A stretch of 64,000 nucleotides of DNA, taken from Leifsonia sp. Root227. GTDB taxonomy: Bacteria; Actinomycetota; Actinomycetes; Actinomycetales; Microbacteriaceae. Location of the stretch: the NCBI RefSeq assembly GCF_001428745.1, contig NZ_LMIO01000003.1, positions 806,001-870,000 on the forward strand, in the 5' to 3' direction. Below the pieces are notes generated by a model. The model was given only the letters and a program-made list of their open reading frames with translations. It searched no databases and was not told the DNA's origin. Made by a program: the position numbers and the translations under genes. This document shows, piece after piece, positions 25,454 to 34,143 of the stretch; the first letter of the stretch is position 1, and each line of letters begins with the position of its first letter.

Positions 25454-25459
25454 GGCTTG

Positions 25460-25465
25460 AAGTTA
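25460..25465 (-). promoter_or_regulatory. -10 element of leaderless DUF7882 gene
   Basis: TAACTT on the minus strand, six bases before ATG 25453. Confidence 0.5.
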
Positions 25466-25503
25466 CAGGACGAGGAGGGGCTTCGCGCGCGAAGCGCCGA
25501 GCG

Positions 25504-25509
25504 TATGGT
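25504..25509 (+). promoter_or_regulatory. -10 element of leaderless SDR gene
   Basis: TATGGT, six bases before ATG 25516; divergent from the DUF7882 promoter 38 bases away. Confidence 0.5.
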
Positions 25510-25515
25510 CACGGC

Positions 25516-27066
25516 ATGACCGATTCAGCAGTGCGACCCGACCACGAGACACCAGCGGGAACGGGCGGTCGCCGAGCCCTGGTCACCGGGGCGACCGGCT
25601 ACATCGGCGGACGCCTGGTGCCCCGGCTCCTCGCCGAGGGCTTCACGGTGCGGGTGCTGGCGCGCTCGCCGCAGAAACTCACCGACGTGCCGTGGGCGCC
25701 GCAGGTCGAGATCGCGGAGGGCGACCTGCACGACCGGGATGCGGTGGCCTCCGCCATGCGCGACGCCGACGTCGTGTATTACCTCGTGCACTCGATGCGC
25801 GCCTCCGGCGACTTCGACGACGAGGAGGCGGACGCCGCCCGCGCGGTGGCGGAGGAGGCGGCTGCTGCCGGGGTCGGCCGCATCGTCTACCTCGGCGCGC
25901 TGCATCCGGAGGGGGAGCTGTCGCGGCACCTGCGGTCGCGGGTCGCGGTCGGACGCATCCTGCTCGATTCCGGCGTGCCGACCGTCGTGCTGCAGGCCGG
26001 GGTCGTCATCGGCTCCGGTTCGGCGTCGTTCGAGATGATCCGTCACCTGACCGAGGTGCTGCCGTACATGCCGGCTCCGCGCTGGGTGCGCAACCGCATC
26101 CAGCCGATCGCGATCCGGGATGTGCTCCGCTATCTGGTCGCCGCCGCCGATCTGCCGCCCGAGATCAACCGGGCGTACGACATCGGTGGTCCCGACATCC
26201 TGCGTTACGGCCAGATGATGAACGGGTTCGCGCTGGAGGCCGGGCTGCGGCAGCGCCCGATCGCATCGCTGCCGGTGTTCACGCCGTGGCTCGCCTCGCA
26301 GTGGGTGAACCTCGTCACGCCCATCCCGCGCAGCCTCGCCGTGCCGATCATCGAATCGCTGCAGTACGACTGCGTGGTGCGCGAGCACGACATCGACGGG
26401 GTCATCCCTCCGCCGGAGGGCGGCCTCACCGGGTACCGCACTGCCGTGCGGCTCGCCCTCGCCAGGGTGCGCGACGGCGACGTGGAGACGAGCTGGCGCA
26501 ACTCGTCGATCGGGAACGCCCCGAGCGACCCACTGCCGAGCGACCCCGACTGGGCAGGGCACACCGTGTACACGGACGTGCGGGAGCGGGAGAGCAGCGC
26601 ATCCCCCGACCGGCTCTGGCGGGTGGTCGAGGGGATCGGCGGCGAACGCGGCTGGTACTCGTTTCCGCTGGCCTGGGCGCTGCGCGGGTGGATGGACAAG
26701 ATCGTCGGAGGGGTCGGGCTGCACAGGGGCCGCCGCGACGCCGACCGCCTGCAGACCGGGGATGCCCTCGACTGGTGGAGGGTCGAGCGGATCGACAGGG
26801 GCAGGGAGCTGCGACTGCGGGCGGAGATGCTGGTGCCAGGGCGGGCGTGGCTCGAGATGCGCGTCGACCAGGAGGGGGAGGGCTCGCACTATCGTCAGCG
26901 CGCGATCTTCTTCCCGAAAGGGTTGGCCGGCCGGCTCTACTGGTTCGCGATCCTGCCGTTCCACGGCGTGATCTTCAACGGGATGGCCAACAGGATCGTC
27001 GCGGCGGCTGCCGCGGACGACGGCTCCGCTACTCCGTCACCTGCACCGGTGTCGCCACCGCGGTGA
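25516..27066 (+). CDS. NAD(P)-binding SDR - DUF2867 fusion protein
   Basis: 516 residues. N-terminal atypical short-chain dehydrogenase: Val-Thr-Gly-Ala-Thr-Gly-Tyr-Ile-Gly-Gly dinucleotide motif (~24-33), Tyr-Leu-Val-His-Ser and Gly-Ala-Leu-His-Pro strands. The C-terminal ~170 residues (from Val-Arg-Glu-Arg-Glu-Ser) match DUF2867, an SRPBCC-like domain often fused to such proteins, with Trp-Trp-Arg-Val-Glu and Gly-Arg-Ala-Trp-Leu-Glu motifs. Probably acts on a hydrophobic or quinone-like ligand; substrate unknown. Its last 38 bases overlap the convergent marR-type gene. Confidence 0.82.
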   Translation: MTDSAVRPDHETPAGTGGRRALVTGATGYIGGRLVPRLLAEGFTVRVLARSPQKLTDVPWAPQVEIAEGDLHDRDAVASAMRDADVVYYLVHSMRASGDFDDEEADAARAVAEEAAAAGVGRIVYLGALHPEGELSRHLRSRVAVGRILLDSGVPTVVLQAGVVIGSGSASFEMIRHLTEVLPYMPAPRWVRNRIQPIAIRDVLRYLVAAADLPPEINRAYDIGGPDILRYGQMMNGFALEAGLRQRPIASLPVFTPWLASQWVNLVTPIPRSLAVPIIESLQYDCVVREHDIDGVIPPPEGGLTGYRTAVRLALARVRDGDVETSWRNSSIGNAPSDPLPSDPDWAGHTVYTDVRERESSASPDRLWRVVEGIGGERGWYSFPLAWALRGWMDKIVGGVGLHRGRRDADRLQTGDALDWWRVERIDRGRELRLRAEMLVPGRAWLEMRVDQEGEGSHYRQRAIFFPKGLAGRLYWFAILPFHGVIFNGMANRIVAAAAADDGSATPSPAPVSPPR

Positions 27067-27586
27067 GCTCGGTGAGGAACCGGATGATCACCTCGCGCTC
27101 CGCGGGTGACATCGCCCTGGCGACCTCGAAGCGCTGCGCGTGCTGCTTGCCCATCAGGCGGCGCACCTGCTGGTGCGTCTCTTCCGTGATGGCGACGGTC
27201 ACCGCTCGGCGGTCGGTCGGATGCGGTCTGCGCTCGATGTGCCCGGCGCGCTCCAGCCTGTCCAAGAGCTTGGTGGTGGATGCGGTGGAGATGTGGAGGT
27301 GCTCGGAGAGGGCTCCCGCCGTCACGGCGACACCGGCGTTGACCGACGCGATGATGTACCGCAGCGCCTTCATATCGGTGTCGTTCAGCTTCATCGTGCT
27401 GCGCGACTCGAAGCTCAGTCTCTGTTCGGCTTCCCGCCAGTCTCTGATGGCCGTGAGCACCTGGACGACCTGCGCGAGGTCATCGTCGCTGAGGTCGTCG
27501 TGGTGGACGAGTTCCTGCCGGGGATCTATGACGCGGGGGTCGAGCAGCGACCCTGATACGCGGCGCGCGTCCTCCTTGGAACCCAT
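27029..27586 (-). CDS. crtR: MarR-family regulator, CrtR-like
   Basis: 185 residues with a winged helix (Ala-Leu-Ser-Glu-His-Leu-His-Ile-Ser-Thr-Ala-Ser-Thr-Thr-Lys-Leu, then Arg-Pro-His-Pro-Thr-Asp-Arg-Arg wing). It is divergent from crtE. In Corynebacterium glutamicum the same arrangement encodes CrtR, a repressor of the carotenoid operon relieved by geranylgeranyl diphosphate. The same role is inferred here from position and family. ATG 27586 is chosen because TAGGAT lies six bases upstream (leaderless); GTG 27592 would be two codons longer. Confidence 0.8.
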   Translation of the reverse strand: MGSKEDARRVSGSLLDPRVIDPRQELVHHDDLSDDDLAQVVQVLTAIRDWREAEQRLSFESRSTMKLNDTDMKALRYIIASVNAGVAVTAGALSEHLHISTASTTKLLDRLERAGHIERRPHPTDRRAVTVAITEETHQQVRRLMGKQHAQRFEVARAMSPAEREVIIRFLTELTAVATPVQVTE

Positions 27587-27592
27587 TCCCAC

Positions 27593-27598
27593 ATCCTA
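27593..27598 (-). promoter_or_regulatory. -10 element of leaderless crtR-like gene
   Basis: TAGGAT on the minus strand, six bases before ATG 27586. Confidence 0.5.
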
Positions 27599-27620
27599 GG
27601 CCAGGGTGTAAGAATCGTGC

Positions 27621-27643
27621 TAGGTTATTTACTTACTTGGCTA
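27621..27643 (+). promoter_or_regulatory. crtE promoter / candidate CrtR operator
   Basis: An AT-rich island in GC-rich DNA between the crtR-like gene and crtE: TAGGTT (27621-27626) as possible -10, followed by TTACTTACTT and bounded by CTAG at both ends (27620-27623 and 27641-27644). A repressor bound here would block the crtE promoter and sit about 25-50 bases from the crtR start. The dyad is weak, so exact limits are uncertain. Confidence 0.4.
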
Positions 27644-27660
27644 GACAAAGGGGAGCGGAG

Positions 27661-28746
27661 ATGACCCAGGTCCATCAGGGAACACCACCGCGTATCGGTC
27701 TGCCAGAGGTCGATGCCAGGCTCGCCTTGTTCTTCGCCGAGCGCACAGAGCAGGCCACGCGCTACGGCAGCGAGTACCAGCGACTCTGGACGAGCGCGAA
27801 GAGCGCGAGCGACGGAGGCAAGCGCATCCGCCCCGGCTTCGTGCTGAGCGCATTCGACGCCATCGGTGGCCCAGGGCCTGGCATCGCGACGACCGCGGAC
27901 GCGATCGACACCGCTGTGGCCTTCGAACTGCTGCACACCGCCTTCCTGCTGCACGACGACGTGATCGACGGCGACACGGTGCGGCGCGGCAGACCCAACG
28001 TGTCCGGCGAGTTCGCCAGGGATGCGGTCTCCCGCGGCGTGCAGCCGGAGCGCGCTGCGCTGTGGGGAGAGACGGCGGCCATCCTGGCCGGCGACCTCCT
28101 GCTGCACGCGGCTGCATCGCTGGTCGCGCGCCTCGACATCCCGTCGGCGGCCCGCACGGCACTGCTCGACCTGCTCGACCACAGCATCTTCGTCACCGCG
28201 GCCGGCGAGCTCTCCGACGTATCGTTCAGCGTGCGGCTCGACGAGGCGCGCCTGCCGGACGTCCTCGCCATGACAGAGCGCAAGACGGCGGCATACTCCT
28301 TCGCTGGGCCGCTCGCCGCCGGAGCCATCCTGGCCGGAGCGAGCGGAGACGTGCTGGCAGCGCTCGGTGAATACGGAAGGCTGCTCGGCATCGCCTTCCA
28401 GCTCGGCGACGACCTCCTCGGCGTCTTCGGGCGAGAGGACGCGACGGGCAAGAGCATCGTGAGCGATCTCCGGGAGGGCAAAGAGACCTCACTGATCGCG
28501 TACGCGCGCGCGACGTCGGCCTGGCCGCGCATCCAGCAGCACTTCGGCCGCTCAGACCTCGACCACGAAGCGGGGCGGCGCCTCGCGGCGGAGCTCGAAG
28601 CGTGCGGCGCACGCGCGTTCGTCGAGGGCCTGGTGACCGAGTACGCCGACGCCGCGGTCGCGGCACTGGCCGCTCCCGGCCTGCCCGCCGCGCTGAGCGA
28701 CGAGCTCCAGGCCGTGGCGCGCTCCTGTGTGGGGAGGATCGCATGA
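27661..28746 (+). CDS. crtE: Geranylgeranyl diphosphate synthase
   Basis: 361-residue trans-prenyltransferase that builds C20 geranylgeranyl diphosphate from IPP and shorter allylic diphosphates. First Asp-rich motif HDDVIDGDTVRRGRP (Asp ~99), second GDDLLGVFG, and Gly-Gly-Lys-Arg-Ile-Arg-Pro near the start. GGGGAGCGGAG precedes the ATG. First gene of the six-gene C50 carotenoid operon; its stop overlaps crtB by four bases. Confidence 0.93.
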   Translation: MTQVHQGTPPRIGLPEVDARLALFFAERTEQATRYGSEYQRLWTSAKSASDGGKRIRPGFVLSAFDAIGGPGPGIATTADAIDTAVAFELLHTAFLLHDDVIDGDTVRRGRPNVSGEFARDAVSRGVQPERAALWGETAAILAGDLLLHAAASLVARLDIPSAARTALLDLLDHSIFVTAAGELSDVSFSVRLDEARLPDVLAMTERKTAAYSFAGPLAAGAILAGASGDVLAALGEYGRLLGIAFQLGDDLLGVFGREDATGKSIVSDLREGKETSLIAYARATSAWPRIQQHFGRSDLDHEAGRRLAAELEACGARAFVEGLVTEYADAAVAALAAPGLPAALSDELQAVARSCVGRIA

Positions 28747-29666
28747 CCCGCGAAGCCGAGCTGACCACGCCGGGCAGCGCGCACCCGGCGAACCCCACCG
28801 ACCTGTCGCTCTACACCAGGGCGGCGCACACCAGCTCGGCCACGATCATCCACGAGTACTCGACGTCGTTCGGGATGGCGACCAGGCTCCTGTCGCCCGA
28901 GGTGCGGCCGCAGGTAGAAGACATCTACGCCCTGGTCAGGATCGCCGACGAGATCGTCGACGGGGCGGCCGCAGAGGCCGGTCTCGCCGTGGACGACCAG
29001 CGCGCGCTCCTCGACGCGCTCGAAGCGGACACCGAGCGGGCGATGCGCACGGGATACAGCGCCAACGTCGTGGTGCACTCGTTCGCCTGCACGGCGCGAT
29101 CCGTCGGCATCGACGCGACGCTGACCGCGCCGTTCTTCTCGTCGATGCGGCGCGACCTCAGCCCAGTGGATTTCAGTTCCGACGAGCTCGGCGCATACAT
29201 CTACGGTTCCGCCGAGGTGATCGGCCTGATGTGTCTGCGGGCATTCCTCTCGCACGAGCAGGTCGCCACAGAGCGCAGGATGCGATTGGAGCGCGGTGCC
29301 AGACGGCTCGGCTCCGCCTTCCAGAAGATCAACTTCCTCCGCGACCTGGCCGTGGACTGGACAGAGCTCGGCCGCAGCTATTTCCCAGGCATCGACCCCG
29401 GCAGGCTGACCGAACGGCAGAAGCTGGAACTCGTGGTGGACATCGAGCGCGACCTGGGGGCGGCGCAGGACGCCATCCCCGAGCTGCCGGACAATTGCCG
29501 CCGCGCCATCGTGGCGGCGCACGCACTGTTCGCGGAACTGACGGACCGCATCCGGTCGACCCCGGCGTCGCGGCTGCTGTCCACGCGCGTGAGCGTGCCG
29601 ACCCGCACGAAGCTGGCGATCCTGGTGCGTGCGACCGCCGGCTGGGGGGCGGGGTCCTCCCGATGA
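28743..29666 (+). CDS. crtB: Phytoene synthase
   Basis: 307 residues; condenses two geranylgeranyl diphosphates to C40 phytoene. Motifs: Tyr-Ser-Thr-Ser-Phe, first Asp motif VRIADEIVD (~62-70) and second INFLRDLAVDW (~198-208), Tyr-Ile-Tyr-Gly-Ser-Ala-Glu-Val-Ile-Gly. Overlaps crtE and crtI by four bases each (ATGA), indicating coupled translation. Confidence 0.94.
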   Translation: MTREAELTTPGSAHPANPTDLSLYTRAAHTSSATIIHEYSTSFGMATRLLSPEVRPQVEDIYALVRIADEIVDGAAAEAGLAVDDQRALLDALEADTERAMRTGYSANVVVHSFACTARSVGIDATLTAPFFSSMRRDLSPVDFSSDELGAYIYGSAEVIGLMCLRAFLSHEQVATERRMRLERGARRLGSAFQKINFLRDLAVDWTELGRSYFPGIDPGRLTERQKLELVVDIERDLGAAQDAIPELPDNCRRAIVAAHALFAELTDRIRSTPASRLLSTRVSVPTRTKLAILVRATAGWGAGSSR

Positions 29667-31273
29667 CGCGGCCGGCCTCCGTGGTGGTGATCGGCGGCGG
29701 GATCGCCGGAGTGGCGACCGCGGCCCTGCTGGCCGACGACGGCTACCGGGTGACGCTGCTCGAACAGCACGAGACCCTGGGCGGCCGGGCCGGCACCTGG
29801 TCGGCGGACGGGTTCCGGTTCGACACCGGACCGTCCTGGTACCTGATGCCGGAGGTCTTCGACCACTTCTTCCGGCTGCTCGGCACCACATCGGCGGAGC
29901 AGCTCGACCTCGTCACGCTCGACCCCGGCTACCGGGTGTTCGCCGAGTCGGGGGAGGCGCCGCTCGACGTCAGGGCGGACTACGCAGCCAACCGCGCGCT
30001 CTTCGAGGCGGTCGAGCCTGGCTCCGGCGCGAAACTGGACCGCTATCTGGACAGTGCGCGGGAGACCTACCGGATGGCGGTCGACCGCTTCCTCTACGGA
30101 ACGTTCGCGTCCTTCCGGCCGCTGTTCGCGCGCGACCTGGTGACCAGCATCGGCCGTCTGGCCCGCCTCCTGCTCGAATCGCTCGGCAGGCTCGCCGCGC
30201 GAACGGTGAACGACACCAGGCTGCGGCAGATCCTCGGCTATCCGGCGGTGTTCCTCGGCACCTCTCCCGGCCGGGCGCCGAGCATGTACCACCTGATGAG
30301 TCACCTCGACCTGGAGGACGGCGTCCGCTACCCGCAAGGCGGCTTCGGCACGATCGTCGACAGCATCGCGGCGATCGCCCGCTCGGACGGCGCCGACCTC
30401 CGCACCGGCGCCAGGGTCACCGCCATCCGCACCGAGCCAGGCGCAGCACGCGCCAGAGTCACCGGCGTCGAGTATCGGGATGCGGTGGGCGGCCTGCACT
30501 TCGTCCCCGCCGACATCGTGGTGTCGGCCGCCGACCTGCACTTCACGGAGACGCGCCTGCTGCCGGAGCAGCTTCGCACATACCCTGAGCCGTACTGGGA
30601 CCGCCGCGACCCAGGCCCCGGCGCGGTGCTCGTGATGCTCGGCGTGCGCGGCGAACTCCCCGAGCTGACCCATCACAATCTGTTCTTCACCACCGACTGG
30701 GACGACAACTTCGAGCGCATCTACGGCGCCGACCCGTCTATCCCCGACCCGGCGTCGCTCTACGTCTGCAAGCCGAGCGCCACCGACCCCGGCGTCGCGC
30801 CCGATGGCTGCGAGAACCTGTTCGTCCTCGTGCCTGTGCCCGCCGACGTGTCCATCGGCTCCGGCGGTGTCGACGGCGCTGGCGACAGGGTGGTGGAGCG
30901 CACCGCGGACGCCGCGATCGCGCAGGTCGCTGCCTGGGCGGGCATCCCCGACCTCGCTGAGCGCGTGGTCGTGCGGCGAACGGTCGGCCCCGACGACTTC
31001 GCCACCGACCTGAACGCCTGGCGCGGGGGAGCCCTCGGACCCGCGCACACCCTGCGGCAGAGCGCGTTCTTCCGCGGCCGCAACGCCTCGGCGAAGATCG
31101 ACGGCCTCCTCTACGCCGGGGGCTCGACCATCCCGGGCATCGGGCTGCCGATGTGCCTGATCAGCGCCGAACTGGTCCTCAAGCGTCTCCGCGGCGACAC
31201 GAGCACCGGACCCCTGCCGGAGCCCCGCGCCGCGGAGACCGCGGCAGAGTCCAGGCAGGAGCAGGTCGGGTGA
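29663..31273 (+). CDS. crtI: Phytoene desaturase (lycopene-forming)
   Basis: 536-residue FAD-dependent desaturase. FAD-binding VVVIGGGIAGVATAALLAD at the N-terminus, Gly-Gly-Arg-Ala-Gly-Thr, Phe-Asp-Thr-Gly-Pro-Ser-Trp-Tyr, and C-terminal Tyr-Ala-Gly-Gly-Ser-Thr-Ile-Pro-Gly-Ile-Gly-Leu-Pro-Met-Cys, the bacterial carotenoid desaturase signature. Converts phytoene stepwise to lycopene. Stop overlaps crtYe (GTGA). Confidence 0.94.
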   Translation: MTRPASVVVIGGGIAGVATAALLADDGYRVTLLEQHETLGGRAGTWSADGFRFDTGPSWYLMPEVFDHFFRLLGTTSAEQLDLVTLDPGYRVFAESGEAPLDVRADYAANRALFEAVEPGSGAKLDRYLDSARETYRMAVDRFLYGTFASFRPLFARDLVTSIGRLARLLLESLGRLAARTVNDTRLRQILGYPAVFLGTSPGRAPSMYHLMSHLDLEDGVRYPQGGFGTIVDSIAAIARSDGADLRTGARVTAIRTEPGAARARVTGVEYRDAVGGLHFVPADIVVSAADLHFTETRLLPEQLRTYPEPYWDRRDPGPGAVLVMLGVRGELPELTHHNLFFTTDWDDNFERIYGADPSIPDPASLYVCKPSATDPGVAPDGCENLFVLVPVPADVSIGSGGVDGAGDRVVERTADAAIAQVAAWAGIPDLAERVVVRRTVGPDDFATDLNAWRGGALGPAHTLRQSAFFRGRNASAKIDGLLYAGGSTIPGIGLPMCLISAELVLKRLRGDTSTGPLPEPRAAETAAESRQEQVG

Positions 31274-31644
31274 GCGTCCTCTATCTGCTGACCGTGCTGG
31301 TCGCCATCGGCTCGATGGTGCTGCTCGACCACCGCTTCCGCCTGTTCTTCTGGCGGGATGCGCGCCGCGCCACGATCGTGCTGGTCGTCGGTGTGGCGTT
31401 CTTCCTCGCCTGGGACCTCGCCGGCATCGGGCTGCACGTCTTCGCCCGCGGCGGGTCCCGGTTCATGACCGGCATCGTGATCGCGCCGGAACTCCCGCTG
31501 GAGGAGGTCTTCTTCCTCACCTTCCTCTGTTACCTCACGATGGTGCTGGTGACGGGCGCCTGGCTGCTGCTCGGACGCCGCGCCGCTGGCAGGGCGCGGG
31601 ACGATGGGGTCCGCGACGGCGCACGGATGCGGGACGACGCATGA
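31270..31644 (+). CDS. crtYe: C50 carotenoid cyclase subunit CrtYe-like
   Basis: 124 residues with three membrane segments and Pro-Glu-Leu-Pro-Leu-Glu-Glu-Val-Phe-Phe (~78-87), the conserved motif of heterodimeric carotenoid cyclase subunits. Acts together with CrtYf to close the ends of the C50 chain made by CrtEb. Whether rings are epsilon (decaprenoxanthin) or gamma (sarcinaxanthin) cannot be read from sequence alone. GTG overlaps the crtI stop; stop overlaps crtYf. Confidence 0.85.
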   Translation: MSVLYLLTVLVAIGSMVLLDHRFRLFFWRDARRATIVLVVGVAFFLAWDLAGIGLHVFARGGSRFMTGIVIAPELPLEEVFFLTFLCYLTMVLVTGAWLLLGRRAAGRARDDGVRDGARMRDDA

Positions 31645-31961
31645 CCTACCTGCTCCTCAGCCTCGGGTTCCTGGCCGTCGCGGTCGTGGTGCTCGTCGTC
31701 GCACTCGTCGGTGCGCGGGACCGCGCAGCCATCGTCCGCCGCTGGTGGCTCCCCGTCCTGATCGCCGGGGTCATGCTCGCCGTGCTCACCGCCGTGTTCG
31801 ACAACGCGATGATCGCCTCCGGCCTGATGACCTACGGAGAATCGCACATCAGCGGAGCACGGATCGGCCTGGTCCCCGTCGAGGACTTCGCATACCCGCT
31901 CGCCGGCCTCCTGCTCCTGCCGGCACTGTGGCTGCTGCTGCGGAGGCGACGCCGGGAATGA
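31641..31961 (+). CDS. crtYf: C50 carotenoid cyclase subunit CrtYf-like
   Basis: 106 residues, three membrane segments, with Leu-Val-Pro-Val-Glu-Asp-Phe-Ala-Tyr-Pro-Leu-Ala-Gly (~75-87), the partner version of the cyclase motif seen in CrtYe. The two small subunits together correspond to one fused cyclase in other organisms. Overlaps both neighbours by four bases. Confidence 0.86.
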   Translation: MTYLLLSLGFLAVAVVVLVVALVGARDRAAIVRRWWLPVLIAGVMLAVLTAVFDNAMIASGLMTYGESHISGARIGLVPVEDFAYPLAGLLLLPALWLLLRRRRRE

Positions 31962-32842
31962 CGATGACGCGCTCCACCTCCCCGTTCCGCCAGCTCGTGC
32001 TCGCTTCCCGCCCGCTGAGCTGGATCAACACCGCGTTCCCCTTCGCCGCCGCGTACCTGCTGACCACGCGGCAGGTCGACCTCACCCTCGTCGTCGGCAC
32101 GATCTACTTCCTCGTCCCGTACAACCTCGCCATGTACGGCATCAACGACGTGTTCGACTACGAGTCCGACCTCCGCAATCCGCGCAAGGGCGGGGCGGAG
32201 GGCGCGATGCTCGACCGGGGGATGCACCGGCGCACCCTGATCGCGGCGGCCGTCACGAACATCCCGTTCCTGATCTACCTCGTCGCGGTCGGCTCTCCGC
32301 TGTCCTGGCTCGTGCTCGCGGTGAGCGTGTTCGCCGTGCTCGCGTACTCGGTGAAGGGGCTGCGGTTCAAGGAGATCCCGTTCCTCGACTCCGTGACCTC
32401 CAGCACCCACTTCGTGAGTCCTGCCCTGTACGGGCTGGTGCTCGCCGGGGCGGTGTTCACGCCGCAGCTCGCCGCAGTGCTCGTGGCCTTCTTCCTGTGG
32501 GGGATCGGCAGTCACGCCTTCGGCGCCGTGCAGGATGTGGTGCCGGACAGGGAGGGTGGCATCGCCTCGATCGCGACAGCGCTCGGCGCGAGGGCGACGA
32601 CCAGGTTCGCGATCGCCGCCTGGGCGCTCGCCGGAGTCGCGATGCTGTTCACCGCGTGGCCAGGGCCGCTCGCCGCGGTGCTCGCTGTGCCGTACATCGT
32701 GGCGGCCGCGCCGTTCTGGAGGGTGACGGACGAGGACTCCGCCTCCGCCAACCGCGGCTGGAGGCGGTTCCTCTGGATCAACTACGCCTGTGGTTTCCTC
32801 GTGACCATGCTGCTCATCCTGTACGCGGCGATCACGCGCTGA
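31958..32842 (+). CDS. crtEb: Lycopene elongase (UbiA-type prenyltransferase)
   Basis: 294-residue membrane prenyltransferase that adds C5 units to both ends of lycopene, giving C50 carotenoids. UbiA motifs Tyr-Gly-Ile-Asn-Asp-Val-Phe-Asp-Tyr-Glu-Ser-Asp (~58-69) and Gly-Ala-Val-Gln-Asp-Val-Val-Pro-Asp-Arg-Glu (~190-200), with eight or nine membrane helices. Last gene of the operon. It overlaps the convergent hydrolase gene by 11 bases, with no obvious terminator. Confidence 0.92.
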   Translation: MTMTRSTSPFRQLVLASRPLSWINTAFPFAAAYLLTTRQVDLTLVVGTIYFLVPYNLAMYGINDVFDYESDLRNPRKGGAEGAMLDRGMHRRTLIAAAVTNIPFLIYLVAVGSPLSWLVLAVSVFAVLAYSVKGLRFKEIPFLDSVTSSTHFVSPALYGLVLAGAVFTPQLAAVLVAFFLWGIGSHAFGAVQDVVPDREGGIASIATALGARATTRFAIAAWALAGVAMLFTAWPGPLAAVLAVPYIVAAAPFWRVTDEDSASANRGWRRFLWINYACGFLVTMLLILYAAITR

Positions 32843-33662
32843 ACGCAGCGATCTCCGGCCCGACGGCCTTCTCCGAGACCTGGTGGGTCTGCCCGGCGAG
32901 CACGCCGGATCGCGCCCCGGGGATGGTCGCGGCCAGCGCATCCTGGGCCTCGCGCATCGGGGCGGCGGCCTTCGATCCGACCAGCACCAGGGTCGGCACG
33001 GCGATGGTCGCCAGCCGCTCGGTGGGCAGGCGGAACCCGTCCATCACCCGGATGTCGTTCGGCAGGGTCGGGGCGACGGCCGTGAGCTGTTTCCAGACCT
33101 TCGGCATCAGCCGCATCATGGCGGGCATGAACGCGGGAGCGCCGACCATCTTCGTGAGGAAGTAGCCGACGGCTGCACCGTTCTTGCCCTGGGCGAGCAG
33201 CGCCTGGACGGCGGCGAGGTGATCGACGCTCGTGTCCTTCCAGCCGTCCGCGATGTACGGCGCCTCGTAGGTGACGAGCCGGCGCATCGGGATGCCAGCA
33301 GCGGCGGCCTCGAGGGCGACGCCGGCGCCGGACGAGCTGCCGTACACGTTCACCTCCCTGCCGGTGTCCACCGCCGCCTTGGCGATCACGGCGCGCAGGT
33401 CGTCGACCTCGTGCTGCACCGCGTACGGCTGGCGGTCGCCGCTGTCCCCGCGGCCGCGCCTGTCGTATGCATACACGGTGAAGCGGTCGGCGAGCAGCGC
33501 GGCGAGCGGCCTCGCCGGCCCGAACGCCCTGGTGCAGAGCGCGCCGTCGACCAGGACGAGCGCCGGCCCCGTGCCGGATCGCTCGTACGCGATGCTCGTG
33601 CCGTCGGCGGAACTCACCGCGCCGACGGCCGGGGCGACGGTGGATGCGGTCTCATCGGTCAT
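32832..33662 (-). CDS. Alpha/beta hydrolase
   Basis: 276 residues. Nucleophile elbow Gly-Ser-Ser-Ser-Gly-Ala-Gly (~96-102), oxyanion strand Leu-Val-Asp-Gly, Tyr-Asp-Arg-Arg-Gly-Arg-Gly-Asp-Ser, and the final catalytic His in Ala-Gly-Gln-Thr-His-Gln. Short cap region. Substrate unknown. GAAGGGA precedes ATG 33662. It is the third gene of an ArsR-SRPBCC-hydrolase operon, four bases after the SRPBCC gene. Confidence 0.85.
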   Translation of the reverse strand: MTDETASTVAPAVGAVSSADGTSIAYERSGTGPALVLVDGALCTRAFGPARPLAALLADRFTVYAYDRRGRGDSGDRQPYAVQHEVDDLRAVIAKAAVDTGREVNVYGSSSGAGVALEAAAAGIPMRRLVTYEAPYIADGWKDTSVDHLAAVQALLAQGKNGAAVGYFLTKMVGAPAFMPAMMRLMPKVWKQLTAVAPTLPNDIRVMDGFRLPTERLATIAVPTLVLVGSKAAAPMREAQDALAATIPGARSGVLAGQTHQVSEKAVGPEIAAFSA

Positions 33663-33666
33663 GCTG

Positions 33667-34143
33667 CTATCCCTTCGCTGTCGCAAGCTGAGCGTCGAGC
33701 TTGACGAACGACTCGCCCCAGCCGATCTCGGTGTCGTGCTGGGCGTCCCGGTCGAACGGGCCTTGGTGCAGAGTGATCCTGGTGCGGTCTCCGTGATCGT
33801 GGAACTGGATGCGCAGGAAGAGGTTGTCGAACGTGCCCAGCTCGGCCACGGCGGAGACGTCGAGGACGAGCAGTTCCGGCTCGACCAGTTCGACGATGGT
33901 GCCGCGCATCGGGAAGCTGTCGCCTGTGGCGTCGCTCACCATCGCGAGCTCCCATCTCCCGCCGACCCGCGGCTCGACCACGATCGAGTCCTCCGGCGCC
34001 GAATGCGCTGTCGGTGCGAACCAGGACGCGAGCAGGTCGGGCTGCATGAAGAACTTCCACACCAGCGCGCGCGGAGCGTCGAACGCCCTGGTGATGTAGA
34101 CGTCGGTGTCGGCGATCCCTGTCGGTCGGCTGCTGTCACTCAT
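33667..34143 (-). CDS. SRPBCC/AHSA1-family protein
   Basis: 158 residues: Val-Tyr-Ile-Thr-Arg-x-Phe-Asp-Ala-Pro-Arg-Ala-Leu-Val-Trp-Lys, Trp-Phe-Ala-Pro, Gly-Gly-Arg-Trp-Glu and a C-terminal Gly-Trp-Gly-Glu-Ser-Phe-Val-Lys-Leu helix, the START-like AHSA1 fold that holds hydrophobic ligands. ATG overlaps the stop of the ArsR gene (ATGA). The ArsR-SRPBCC pair is very common in actinobacteria, where the regulator usually controls its partner. Confidence 0.87.
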   Translation of the reverse strand: MSDSSRPTGIADTDVYITRAFDAPRALVWKFFMQPDLLASWFAPTAHSAPEDSIVVEPRVGGRWELAMVSDATGDSFPMRGTIVELVEPELLVLDVSAVAELGTFDNLFLRIQFHDHGDRTRITLHQGPFDRDAQHDTEIGWGESFVKLDAQLATAKG

